A stretch of 64,000 nt of DNA from an uncultured Pedosphaera sp. (lineage in GTDB: Bacteria > Verrucomicrobiota > Verrucomicrobiia > Limisphaerales > Pedosphaeraceae), in contig CAIXFN010000083.1 in assembly GCA_903918755.1 (NCBI GenBank), positions 1 through 64,000 of the forward strand. Direction: 5' to 3'. The notes under the pieces were generated by a model, which searched no databases, was not told the origin of the DNA, and was given only the letters and a program-made list of their open reading frames with translations. A program made the translations under genes and the position numbers. Below are positions 45,058-52,395 of this stretch, piece by piece. Each line of letters starts with the position of its first letter. The stretch's first letter is position 1.

Positions 45058-45086
45058 AGTGTGCTTTTCGTTGGGTTGCGGTTTGT

Positions 45087-45308
45087 TTACTCGGCGCTGT
45101 CGGCGACGAATTGTTGAATGTCAGCGATGTGGGCCAGCATCAGGCGGGCCTTGGCGAGTCCAAAAGTGAATGGCCATTTGTCGCCCTCGCCCTTGGTCAG
45201 GCAGAGAGTGGGTTTGCCCTGGTATTCCCCCCGGACGGCTTTCGTGGCGGGTTTGACGGAGGCGGCGGTTTTGGTGGACTTGGGAGCGGTAGCTTTTGCG
45301 TTTTTCAT
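45087..45308 (-). CDS. Hypothetical small protein with basic N-terminus
   Basis: A 73-residue protein: a Lys/Ala/Thr-rich N-terminal 25 residues, then a compact part (GKPTLCLTKGEGDKWPFTFG, AKARLMLAHIADIQ). Similar small proteins occur in phage AAA cassettes, but I cannot name the family. Confidence 0.6.
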   Translation of the reverse strand: MKNAKATAPKSTKTAASVKPATKAVRGEYQGKPTLCLTKGEGDKWPFTFGLAKARLMLAHIADIQQFVADSAE

Positions 45309-45344
45309 AATGGAATTGGTTTAGGGACGTTGCGTGTTGCCTTG

Positions 45345-45407
45345 CTCGCCCTCCGTTGGTTACTGGCCGCGGGGGGGCGAGAGGGGAACACGCGCCTTGC
45401 GGCGCGT
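45345..45407 (-). repeat. Two intergenic hairpins, first with TTACTGG loop
   Basis: CTCGCCC/GGGCGAG (45345-45381) encloses GGTTACTGG; ACGCGCC-TTGC-GGCGCGT (45390-45407) is a second, perfect 7-bp stem. Both are in the 103-nt gap between the 48-residue and 73-residue genes. Confidence 0.65.
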
Positions 45408-45411
45408 GGGG

Positions 45412-45558
45412 TTACGACTTCTTGACGACTTCCTCAAAGACGGCCTTCTGGCGGCGGCATTCACTCCGCCAGTGTTTGATCGCTGCTTTCTTGCTGGGGG
45501 CGGTTATGATCGAGCCCCATGTGTGGCCCTTCTTGTAACAGGTTGCGTAGAATTTCAT
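45412..45558 (-). CDS. Small basic ORF of 48 residues
   Basis: ATG 45558 to TAA 45412 gives MKFYATCYKKGHTWGSIITA and a very basic C-terminal helix (KKAAIKHWRSECRRQKAVF). It occupies a slot between hairpins like the other cassette genes. No family recognised; probably nucleic-acid binding. Confidence 0.55.
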   Translation of the reverse strand: MKFYATCYKKGHTWGSIITAPSKKAAIKHWRSECRRQKAVFEEVVKKS

Positions 45559-45571
45559 ATTCGGGTAGCTG

Positions 45572-45787
45572 TTAGATTGTCGTGATGCTTACCGTGAACG
45601 TGTTCCCGACCTGCTTGATTGTTGTCCCGATGCCGTGATCCGCCAGTGCCATGGCAACTCCCCGAGCCTGGCCATTATCACTAGTGCGGTGCTTCCATTT
45701 TTTGGTGATGGGGCGGTCCGCGATGATGTCTTGCGCCCATTCAAAGAAATAAGCTGCCCGGATGTCGCGAGTGAGAATTGATTTCAT
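45572..45787 (-). CDS. Hypothetical small protein
   Basis: A 71-residue protein starting MKSILTRDIRAAYFFEWAQD and ending in a beta strand (IKQVGNTFTVSI). Not recognised. Confidence 0.6.
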   Translation of the reverse strand: MKSILTRDIRAAYFFEWAQDIIADRPITKKWKHRTSDNGQARGVAMALADHGIGTTIKQVGNTFTVSITTI

Positions 45788-45796
45788 GTTTCATTA

Positions 45797-45833
45797 CTCA
45801 CCCCCCGCTGGTTACTGGCCCTCGGGAGGTGAG
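45797..45833 (-). repeat. Intergenic hairpin with TTACTGG loop
   Basis: CTCACC/GGTGAG enclosing GGTTACTGGCC, upstream of the 71-residue gene. It closely resembles the hairpin at 45345 in arms, loop and the GAG-GGGAACACG-type sequence that follows. Confidence 0.65.
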
Positions 45834-45871
45834 AGGGAAACACGACCCGGACGCGACGGCCCGCGCTGGCG

Positions 45872-46060
45872 TCATTTGAACTTGCTTAGCCGGCCTCTGC
45901 ACTTCCGGGGGTTTTCCTCTCCCACGCACCAGGTTCCTACTTCCCGGAGGATCGCCCGCATGGGCCTCAGTCGCTGGTGGTGGGTGCCGGGGTTTATCGC
46001 TTTCGCTTTCTGCCCGGCGGTTGTTTTCGCTTTGGTGAGTGTCGGTTGCTGCGTTCGCAT
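45872..46060 (-). CDS. Possible small basic protein, first gene of reversed cassette
   Basis: A frame of 62 residues from ATG 46060: MRTQQPTLTKAKTTAGQKAK, then RAILREVGTWCVGEENPRKC and a basic end. It competes with another frame on the same strand (ATG 46076) of lower protein-like quality. The hairpin at 45797 follows it, as after other cassette genes. Weakly supported. Confidence 0.35.
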   Translation of the reverse strand: MRTQQPTLTKAKTTAGQKAKAINPGTHHQRLRPMRAILREVGTWCVGEENPRKCRGRLSKFK

Positions 46061-46154
46061 TATTCGCTTTCGCCATGCTCGGCTCCCGGACTCTCGCGGG
46101 CCATTTTTCAGACTTGCCTTGTCTCCAGGTTTTTTCTTCGGTCCCGTCCAACCG

Positions 46155-46178
46155 GTAAGACAATGTAAGACACTGTGC
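46155..46178. promoter_or_regulatory. Operator-like repeat copy 1 (TAAGACA boxes)
   Basis: A 24-nt unit starting GTAAGACAATG holds two boxes 10 nt apart, TAAGACAATG and TAAGACACTG. It matches a second copy at 46453-46476 at 22 of 24 positions. TGTAAGACAC-Y-G also occurs at 28378. Located upstream of the reversed cassette. Confidence 0.6.
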
Positions 46179-46448
46179 GAACAATGGCAAACAAATTCAG
46201 GGTTAAAATGACGATATTTCGTGTCCCGTAACCCACTCCGTACCAACGACTTACGACACTCTCGACCAAAAACACCATGAAAATGGGGGTATTTTGGGGG
46301 TATGGCAGGCGGGAAATGCCCGTTTGGGACGGGGGGCGGGTCCGGCGGGGGGGAACGACGGGGAAAGGGTGGCGCAATAAATCGCCTTGGAATTGGTGTC
46401 CGGTCCATTTAGCTGGTCGGCGGTGGGGGAGGCGCTTAAGGTGACGTT
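46179..46448. other. Divergent control region between reversed cassette and late operon
   Basis: About 270 nt lying between two copies of the 24-nt operator-like repeat and separating divergent transcription units. No supported gene. Ends with TGACGTT immediately before the GTG at 46449. Confidence 0.5.
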
Positions 46449-47198
46449 GTGAGTAAGACAATGAATGACACTGTGCAGACGTTTCCCCGGATTGTGTTTC
46501 CGGGGGTTGACAACTCCGAGCGGGTTTGCGAACGGATCGCAGAGACGACGGACACGGTGATCCTTTCCTTTTCCGCAGGGAAGGATTCGATTGCCGCGTG
46601 GCTGGCCATGCGGCCCTACTTCAAGCGCATCATCCCTTATTTCCTCTACATCGTCCCGGACCTGGAGTTTGTGGACACGGCGCTGGAGTACTACGAAGAT
46701 TTTTTCGAGACGCGCATATACCGGTTTCCCCATGCCTCATGGTTTCGCATGTTGCGCAACCTGACCTTTCAACCGCCGGAGCGGGTCAACATTATTGACT
46801 CATTCAACCTGGGCGAGCCCGACTATCAGGAAATCCGGGACCTCGTGTGCGGTACGGCAAAGGTCCCACTCGGGACATTTGACGCCAAGGGGACGCGGGC
46901 CGCGGACTCGATCATGAGGCGGACAAACTTTAAGCAACGGGGCGGCATCAACTGGAATCAGAAGTTTTTCTTCCCGGTGTGGGACTGGCGCAAGGCGGAA
47001 CTGGTTCACCGGTTGAAATCGTCCGGGGTCAAGATGCCCATCGACTATGAATTATTCGGGCGCTCGTTTGACGGAATCGACTTCCGGTTTTTGTATCCGA
47101 TCAAGCAGCACTTCCCGGATGACTATCAGAGAATTTTAGAATGGTTCCCCCTCGCGGAACTGGAAATCAAACGCTACGAATATGCCAAAGAAAACTAA
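46449..47198 (+). CDS. PAPS reductase-like PP-loop protein
   Basis: A 249-residue protein of the phosphoadenosine phosphosulfate reductase family. The PP-loop is SFSAGKDSIAAW near residue 38; the following LEFVDTALEYYEDFF and later KQRGGINWNQ, FPVWDWRKAELVHRL agree. Phage members are common but their reaction is unproven; sulfur transfer to nucleic acid or base modification has been proposed. It lacks the C-terminal ECGLH Cys of true reductases. Start GTG 46449 or ATG 46461; both lie in repeat copy 2, so binding there would affect its expression. It overlaps the next gene by 17 nt. Confidence 0.75.
   Translation: MSKTMNDTVQTFPRIVFPGVDNSERVCERIAETTDTVILSFSAGKDSIAAWLAMRPYFKRIIPYFLYIVPDLEFVDTALEYYEDFFETRIYRFPHASWFRMLRNLTFQPPERVNIIDSFNLGEPDYQEIRDLVCGTAKVPLGTFDAKGTRAADSIMRRTNFKQRGGINWNQKFFFPVWDWRKAELVHRLKSSGVKMPIDYELFGRSFDGIDFRFLYPIKQHFPDDYQRILEWFPLAELEIKRYEYAKEN
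46453..46476. promoter_or_regulatory. Operator-like repeat copy 2, over the PAPS reductase start
   Basis: 24 nt starting GTAAGACAATG, differing from copy 1 (46155) at two positions. It overlaps the first codons of the PAPS reductase-like gene. Direct orientation, 298 nt from copy 1. Confidence 0.55.
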
Positions 47199-47664
47199 AC
47201 GCCCCGAGCCGATCAGCGCGGAGCAATCGGAAATGGATGCCGCCATCGCTTCCCTGGGGAGCGGCGAAATGGAAATGCCGGACATGGACGCGGAACTCGC
47301 CCGCATGGACCGGGAAAACCCGTTGGATGCGGTGCCCGAGACGGATGATTCCGAACACGACACCAAACAGGTCGTGAGTGCCGCGCTGGCGGCGTTCAAG
47401 AATCAGGCGGCAAACGAGGCAAAGATTTTCCAGGACAACACCGATACGGAATATTGGTTCGCGGTGTGCTTCCAGAACCGGGACCAGAAGGAAGCTTTCC
47501 TTAAGGCGGTAAAGTGGGGAGCAGACGATAAATATCTCGACGGTCAGAAGGTGGCCAAGGCAATGGGCATTGCCCTTCCGGATGGGAAACGCAAGTTCAA
47601 CACGGGGGAGAAAAACAGGAGCATGACCGAAATCGGGATCATTCCGACGAAACCCAAGAAGTGA
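47182..47664 (+). CDS. Acidic phage protein, partner of the PAPS reductase-like gene
   Basis: A 160-residue protein: a basic start (MPKKTKRPE), an acidic disordered first half (MEMPDMDAELARMDRENPL), then a folded part with EYWFAVCFQNRDQKEAFLKA and GKRKFNTGEK. Not named, but the YWFAVCFQ..QKEAFL block is familiar from phage proteins next to PAPS reductase and ParB-like genes. Overlap of 17 nt suggests coupled translation. Confidence 0.6.
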   Translation: MPKKTKRPEPISAEQSEMDAAIASLGSGEMEMPDMDAELARMDRENPLDAVPETDDSEHDTKQVVSAALAAFKNQAANEAKIFQDNTDTEYWFAVCFQNRDQKEAFLKAVKWGADDKYLDGQKVAKAMGIALPDGKRKFNTGEKNRSMTEIGIIPTKPKK

Positions 47665-47675
47665 TCGGCCCGGGC

Positions 47676-47695
47676 TGACGTTCCCGCATGGGTGA
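47676..47695 (+). repeat. TGACGTT-N7-GGGTGAA junction motif, copy 1
   Basis: TGACGTT at 47676-47682 and GGGTGAA after exactly 7 nt. The ATG at 47688 of the small basic protein overlaps the motif end. Confidence 0.6.
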
Positions 47696-47807
47696 ACCGC
47701 GGATAATCCGCACAACAACAGGAATGCCCCATATGGCCAAGATCAAGCCGAAAGCGAAAAAGGTCAGCAAGAAAGCCTCGAAAAAGTCGGGTAGCTCCGG
47801 GAGCTAA
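47688..47807 (+). CDS. Very small Lys/Ser-rich basic protein
   Basis: A 39-residue frame from ATG 47688 (or 24 residues from ATG 47733). The C-terminal part is dominated by Lys and Ser (KPKAKKVSKKASKK). It is followed by a strong terminator. It could be a packaged or DNA-condensing peptide; composition alone supports it. Confidence 0.45.
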   Translation: MGEPRIIRTTTGMPHMAKIKPKAKKVSKKASKKSGSSGS

Positions 47808-47828
47808 TTCTGGCGTGACCTTTCACTA

Positions 47829-47863
47829 AGCGCGGTGCTGGGGTAACCCACGCCGCGCTTTTT
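47829..47863 (+). terminator. Intrinsic terminator before the terminase genes
   Basis: Outer stem AGCGCGG/CCGCGCT with an inner TGGG/CCCA stem, followed by five U (47859-47863). It lies between the small basic gene and the terminase small subunit, so the PAPS reductase-like unit ends here or an antitermination step controls late expression. Confidence 0.8.
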
Positions 47864-47871
47864 CATTGCCC

Positions 47872-48534
47872 ATGCCCGAGGATAAACCAACGCCGCCAAA
47901 GCCGGTTGGCATCACCGCCGAACAGGCGGGCAAGGTGCTCGCCGGTGACCTGGCCAACATGGTCAAGAAGGTGGCCAATGGTCAGACCCTAAACAATTCC
48001 GAGCGGGGCATCCTAGAGGGGTTGTCGAGAAAGAAGGGGGCGGCGGGAGAGGGCGCGGGGGGCACTCCCGCGTTCGCCAAGAATCAAAGCCAACTGGCGG
48101 TGATCCTGGACGTGGCCCGCAAGACGATCCAGCGTTACAGCAAGCGCCCCGACGCCCCCGCCCCCCGCCCCAATGGAAGCCTCTCGGTGGCAGAGTGGAA
48201 AACCTACCTGCAAGCCCATGAGGTCCTGGATGCCGATGATGACATTGACGCAGGCCGCGAGAAGGCAAAGCAAATCCTGCTCCAGAACCAAAAGCTGGAA
48301 TTTCAACTGGCGGTGATGCGGGATGAATACGTTCCCGTGGAGCAAGTGCAGGCGGATGTTGCGGAAATGATCGCGACGGCCAAGATGGCGCTTTTGTCCG
48401 GCCCGGCCTCGCTGGCTCCGCAGGTCGTGGGGGAAACGGTGGTTGCGGCGGAAAAGATTTTGCGGGATTGGATTTATGGCGTGCTCTCGCGGCTGCACGC
48501 AGACCCGCTCAACCGAGGGGAGTCCCATGAGTAA
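47872..48534 (+). CDS. Terminase small subunit (Nu1-like)
   Basis: A 220-residue protein from ATG 47872, 8 nt after the terminator (TTG 47866 is less likely). A helix-turn-helix lies in KNQSQLAVILDVARKTIQRYSKR, followed by an acidic linker and a helical C-terminal region that would contact the large subunit. It recognises the packaging site. Overlaps the large-subunit gene by 8 nt. Confidence 0.75.
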   Translation: MPEDKPTPPKPVGITAEQAGKVLAGDLANMVKKVANGQTLNNSERGILEGLSRKKGAAGEGAGGTPAFAKNQSQLAVILDVARKTIQRYSKRPDAPAPRPNGSLSVAEWKTYLQAHEVLDADDDIDAGREKAKQILLQNQKLEFQLAVMRDEYVPVEQVQADVAEMIATAKMALLSGPASLAPQVVGETVVAAEKILRDWIYGVLSRLHADPLNRGESHE

Positions 48535-50353
48535 ACCTATTTCTGGAAGGATGGCGGCGTCCCCGGTGGCGGCGGCGGCTAGGGCGGCATGGCGTCCGCA
48601 GGATTTGCGGACCTCTTGGGAGTGGTGCGAGGGGCATATCGTGGTGGATAAAATGTCGCCGATGCCCGGGCCTTGGCGCGTGGCGAATTCGCCTTGGGTC
48701 AAGGAGTTGATGGAGTGCAAGGCGGACCGGGGCGTCACGTTCCTAGCGGTGCGGTGCAGTGCCCAATCTTCCAAAACGCAAACGGTGTTGAACCTCGTTT
48801 GCTATGACATCGCGGAGGACCCCGGCCCCTCGATGTACGTGCTGGCCAACAATGACGACGCGGCGGATTTTGTGCGGGACCGGTTCGAGCCCACGATGCG
48901 GTTTTGTAAACCCGTGGCGGACATGCTGGTCCGGCACGCCAAAAATGCGTTCAAGTTCCGGACCATGCCGCTCTACTTCGTGGGGGCGGGCTCCATGGGG
49001 AAATTGCAGGGCAAGCCGATGCGGCGGCTATACCTGGACGAGGCCCGCAACTACCCGGACGGCGCGTTGGAAACCGTCCTGAAACGTGTTCGGGCGTGGG
49101 GCGACATGGCGCAGGTCTTTTTGATCAGCACCCCCGGGATGAAGGATGATGCGATTGACCGGGCGTTCATGCAGGGGGACCAGCGGACGTACCACCTCGA
49201 TTGCCCTTGCTGCGGGCGGGTCCAGCGGCTGCACTGGGACCAACTGAAATGGGACACGAACGAAACGACGCGGCCCAATGGAGTTTACAATTTTGATGCG
49301 CTCGCGGAGACGATCCGCTACGAGTGCGAAAACCGGGAGTGCGGGCAGAAGTGGCGGGATGTGCCGATAGATCGGAAATGGATTTGCCGCAACGGGAAGT
49401 TTATCCGGCTGAATCCGGGAGCCCCCAAGCATCATGTTTCGTTCACCTGGTCGGCCCTCCTGCCGTGGTGGGTGAAGTGGCGCTCGCTCGTGGAGGAATT
49501 CATTTATGCGCGGGCGGCGGTGCGGGCCGGGGATGTGGCCCCGATGAAAACTTTCATCACGGAGTCGCTCGGGGAACCGTTTGAAGATCGGTTGGGCGTC
49601 ATTGAGGATTTCAAGTTTCTGGAGTTGCGAAAATCGCCTTACGAGTACGGGGAAGTCTGGCCCGAAGCGAAGCGCCGATTCATGGCGGCGGACAAGCAGG
49701 AGAAGGGGGGCGAGCATTACCCGTGGGTGATCCGGGAATTTGCTTTGGCCGGCAAGTCGCGCCTCGTGGCGCACGGCATCGCGATGACCCTGGAGGAATT
49801 GGAGCAAATCCGGAAGGACAACAATGTCGCGCCCGGCAATGCGATGATTGATTCCGGGTACGAGGCGCAGAAGGTTTATCGCTTCGCGGCGACGATGAAA
49901 TGGCGCGTGTTCAAGGGGGATAGCCAGCAGTTTTATTTGGTGAGCCGGATTGACCCGGCAAACCCGAACCTGACGGTGACGGTGCGGCAACTGTGGCGGA
50001 TAACCAAGGCCGTCGTTTACAATGAGCAGACCCGGCGGCGGGTGGGGGAGATTCCGCTGTACACGTTTTGCGATGACGCGACGAAGGACTTTTTGTTCGA
50101 GTTTCTCAACGGGCTGGTGGGGCAATGGACGGTGCCGGACCTCGTGGCCGCGGACTATCTCCGGCAGATCGCCAGCGAGCGGCGAGAGATGGAGGAGGAC
50201 AAGACGGGGCACGTTCATTACTTCTGGCGGCGGACTGGCCCGAACCACTTTCTGGACTGCGAAAAAATGATTCTGGTCGCGGCCATTATCACCAAGCTGA
50301 TCGCCTCCCCGGCGCAAGTGGTGAAGCGGGAACCCCGGAACTTGACGGGCTGA
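48527..50353 (+). CDS. Terminase large subunit, GpA (lambda) family
   Basis: A 608-residue packaging motor starting MSKPISGRMAASPVAAAARA. The ATPase part has the atypical GpA-type P-loop CSAQSSKTQT, then MRRLYLDEARNYPD (Walker B) and LISTPGMKDD. A zinc site (CPCCG ... CENRECGQ) follows, and the nuclease half includes MIDSGYEAQKVYRF. Together with the small subunit it cuts and packages DNA, probably at cos sites given lambda-type organisation. ATG at 48527 overlaps the small subunit. Confidence 0.92.
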   Translation: MSKPISGRMAASPVAAAARAAWRPQDLRTSWEWCEGHIVVDKMSPMPGPWRVANSPWVKELMECKADRGVTFLAVRCSAQSSKTQTVLNLVCYDIAEDPGPSMYVLANNDDAADFVRDRFEPTMRFCKPVADMLVRHAKNAFKFRTMPLYFVGAGSMGKLQGKPMRRLYLDEARNYPDGALETVLKRVRAWGDMAQVFLISTPGMKDDAIDRAFMQGDQRTYHLDCPCCGRVQRLHWDQLKWDTNETTRPNGVYNFDALAETIRYECENRECGQKWRDVPIDRKWICRNGKFIRLNPGAPKHHVSFTWSALLPWWVKWRSLVEEFIYARAAVRAGDVAPMKTFITESLGEPFEDRLGVIEDFKFLELRKSPYEYGEVWPEAKRRFMAADKQEKGGEHYPWVIREFALAGKSRLVAHGIAMTLEELEQIRKDNNVAPGNAMIDSGYEAQKVYRFAATMKWRVFKGDSQQFYLVSRIDPANPNLTVTVRQLWRITKAVVYNEQTRRRVGEIPLYTFCDDATKDFLFEFLNGLVGQWTVPDLVAADYLRQIASERREMEEDKTGHVHYFWRRTGPNHFLDCEKMILVAAIITKLIASPAQVVKREPRNLTG

Positions 50354-50383
50354 CGTTCTCTGACGTTCGCCCGAGGGTGAATG
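50351..50383 (+). repeat. TGACGTT-N7-GGGTGAA junction motif, copy 2
   Basis: TGACGTT occurs twice 10 nt apart (50351, 50361); the first TGA is the terminase stop. GGGTGAATG follows the second after 7 nt and gives the ATG of the next gene (50381). Confidence 0.65.
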
Positions 50384-50755
50384 GCGAACCATGAAAACTT
50401 GATCCGGGCGATGGGGCGGGCGGCGATAGCGGGAAGCCCCACCGATCCCGTCGCGGCATTGACCCTGATTATCACGGGGCATTACACGTCCACAGTGACA
50501 CAGGGGGGGACGCTCGTGAACTGCAATGAGGCCGGGGGCAACATTTCCTTCCAGGTGCCCAGCGGGATGGATGCGGGGGAGATCATGGCGCTCTGCGAGG
50601 AAGCCATCCAGTTTCTCACAACGGAGTGCAACCAGGGAGCGGATGGCAACTGGCGGATCAAACCGACGCGGCGGATCAAACGCCTGCGGGTGAGCTTCCG
50701 CAAGAAGAATTTCGGTGGATCGGCAAGGTCAGTCTTTCCGGGGGTGATGCAATGA
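50381..50755 (+). CDS. Small protein in the gpW (head-tail joining) position
   Basis: A 124-residue protein between large terminase and portal, where lambda has gpW. It contains ALTLIITGHYTSTVTQGG, a helix ALCEEAIQFLTTECN and a basic C-terminal region (RRIKRLRVSFRKKN). Clear similarity to gpW is not visible, so the role is from position. Overlaps the portal gene by 4 nt. Confidence 0.55.
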   Translation: MANHENLIRAMGRAAIAGSPTDPVAALTLIITGHYTSTVTQGGTLVNCNEAGGNISFQVPSGMDAGEIMALCEEAIQFLTTECNQGADGNWRIKPTRRIKRLRVSFRKKNFGGSARSVFPGVMQ

Positions 50756-52395
50756 AATTGTGGGAACGTTTTTTTGGCGGCGGCGAACAAAAGGCCAAGG
50801 TGCGGACGGTCGTTCACGAGGTCCACCATTGGCACAGCAAGCAGGACCCGCAACCACAAGGAAACTCGTTTGGGGGAAGTCCCTTCACGCAACCTTTCGA
50901 GACGTTCGAGGCCCTTTCGCAGTCGGATGACCGGACGCCCATAACGACGGCGGGGCTGGGGCCAATGTTGCTGATGGCGGGCCGGTGGTTGCCGCAACCC
51001 TTGGTGAACTACAACCGGCTGTTGCTGGCGAGCATTGCGGAATACCTTTACGACAACCACGGGCAAGTCAGCTACGGGGTGGATTCGATTGCGAACTACT
51101 CGGTGCCCGTGATTCCCCGGGCGGCGGGGGCGGACCCAGCGGTGAACGAAGTTTACAATGCCTATTTCTCGGACTGGGCGTTGGTGGCCGACTACTCGGG
51201 CCGGTTCAATTATTGGGAACTCCAGGACCTCGCGTGCAAGGCGATAGATAAGCAGGGGGACCAGGGGTTGCTGATGACCACGGACCACGGGTTTCCGCAA
51301 CTGCAAACGATTGAGGGGTGGCAGATCGGGGCGTTGAAAGTGACAGTGCCGCAGTCCATGCGGGTCATTGACGGAGTGGTGCTGGATGCTAACGGGACGG
51401 TGGCCGGTTACGTGGTCCAGACATTGAACGGGCCGGTGACCGTTCCGTCGGGCCAAATGAAACTCCTTTATGACGCTGAACGGTTTCACAAGTACCGCGG
51501 GATGAGCGCCGTTCGGCGCGGGGCGAATGATTCGCGTGATAGCAAGGACCTCCAGGGATTCGAGAAAAAGGCCGCCAAGCTCAAAGCCGCAATGGCGGCG
51601 GTGATCGAGGGCGGACCGATAGAGGATGACCCGTGGGGCGAGCCGAAGGGCGCGGGCGACGGGTTTGCCGACGGAGACGGGACCGAAGGCGGCGAGGGAG
51701 CGACGGCGCACAGTCCCAAGGAACCTGGAATCTCCATCGCTGATTTGCTGGGCGGCGATATTCCAGTTTTACCGGCGGGGCGCAAATTGAATTTCTTGGC
51801 GAACAATTCCCCCGGAAGCAATTTTGGGGAGTTTATCGAAATCCTGGCGGGGTTCTTTGCTGCGGGACTCGGGATTCCCCCGGCCTTTTTGTCGGACGAA
51901 AAGTTGACGGGTCCGAATGTGCGGGCGGTGCTCGGGAAGGCGCAAAAGAAGTTTGACCGTCGAGCGACGAAGTTTGCCGACCTGAGCCGGTGGGTGTTCA
52001 CGCGGGTTATTGCGGATGGCATCCAAAAGAAAAAGATTCCGGCCCGGCCTGATTTTGATCGCGTCACGTTCCAGTTCCCGAGCCGCCTTTCGATTGATTT
52101 GGGCGATCAGGCGGGGAATGACCGGAGCGATGTGCAGGCGGGACAGATGACGCGGCAGGAGCGTTACGGCAACCGGGCGCGGGACTGGCAACTGGAGACG
52201 GACCAGATAAACCGCGAGTCGGACTACATTTTCGCCCTGGCCGAGAAGCAGGCGAAGAAATACTCCGTGCCCATCGACATCGTTTTATCTTCGTACGGGA
52301 TCGGCATCAACTCCAAGGTGGCCGCGCAGCCCCCGGCACCGGAGCCCGCACAGCAACAAGAGCCGGGGCAGGATCAGGGAGGAAAGAAGCAATGA
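50752..52395 (+). CDS. Portal protein, lambda gpB type
   Basis: A 547-residue portal of the lambda family. Characteristic stretches are AYFSDWALVADYSGRFNYWE, AIDKQGDQGLLM, PGSNFGEFIEILAGFFAAGLG and LTGPNVRAVLGKAQKKF. It contains an unusual Gly/Glu-rich insert (about 300-330) and a Gln/Pro-rich C-terminus. Twelve copies should form the DNA entry ring. Overlaps by 4 nt at both ends. Confidence 0.88.
   Translation: MKLWERFFGGGEQKAKVRTVVHEVHHWHSKQDPQPQGNSFGGSPFTQPFETFEALSQSDDRTPITTAGLGPMLLMAGRWLPQPLVNYNRLLLASIAEYLYDNHGQVSYGVDSIANYSVPVIPRAAGADPAVNEVYNAYFSDWALVADYSGRFNYWELQDLACKAIDKQGDQGLLMTTDHGFPQLQTIEGWQIGALKVTVPQSMRVIDGVVLDANGTVAGYVVQTLNGPVTVPSGQMKLLYDAERFHKYRGMSAVRRGANDSRDSKDLQGFEKKAAKLKAAMAAVIEGGPIEDDPWGEPKGAGDGFADGDGTEGGEGATAHSPKEPGISIADLLGGDIPVLPAGRKLNFLANNSPGSNFGEFIEILAGFFAAGLGIPPAFLSDEKLTGPNVRAVLGKAQKKFDRRATKFADLSRWVFTRVIADGIQKKKIPARPDFDRVTFQFPSRLSIDLGDQAGNDRSDVQAGQMTRQERYGNRARDWQLETDQINRESDYIFALAEKQAKKYSVPIDIVLSSYGIGINSKVAAQPPAPEPAQQQEPGQDQGGKKQ

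Noticed and set aside
45798-46190. 130-residue minus frame at the head of the AAA cassette
   Set aside because: Pro/Arg/Ser-rich, runs through a hairpin and operator-like repeat; the 62-residue frame at 45872-46060 is more protein-like, itself only weakly supported.
49028-50482. 484-residue antisense frame over the large terminase
   Set aside because: Opposite a certain terminase gene; low-complexity Arg/Pro/His content.
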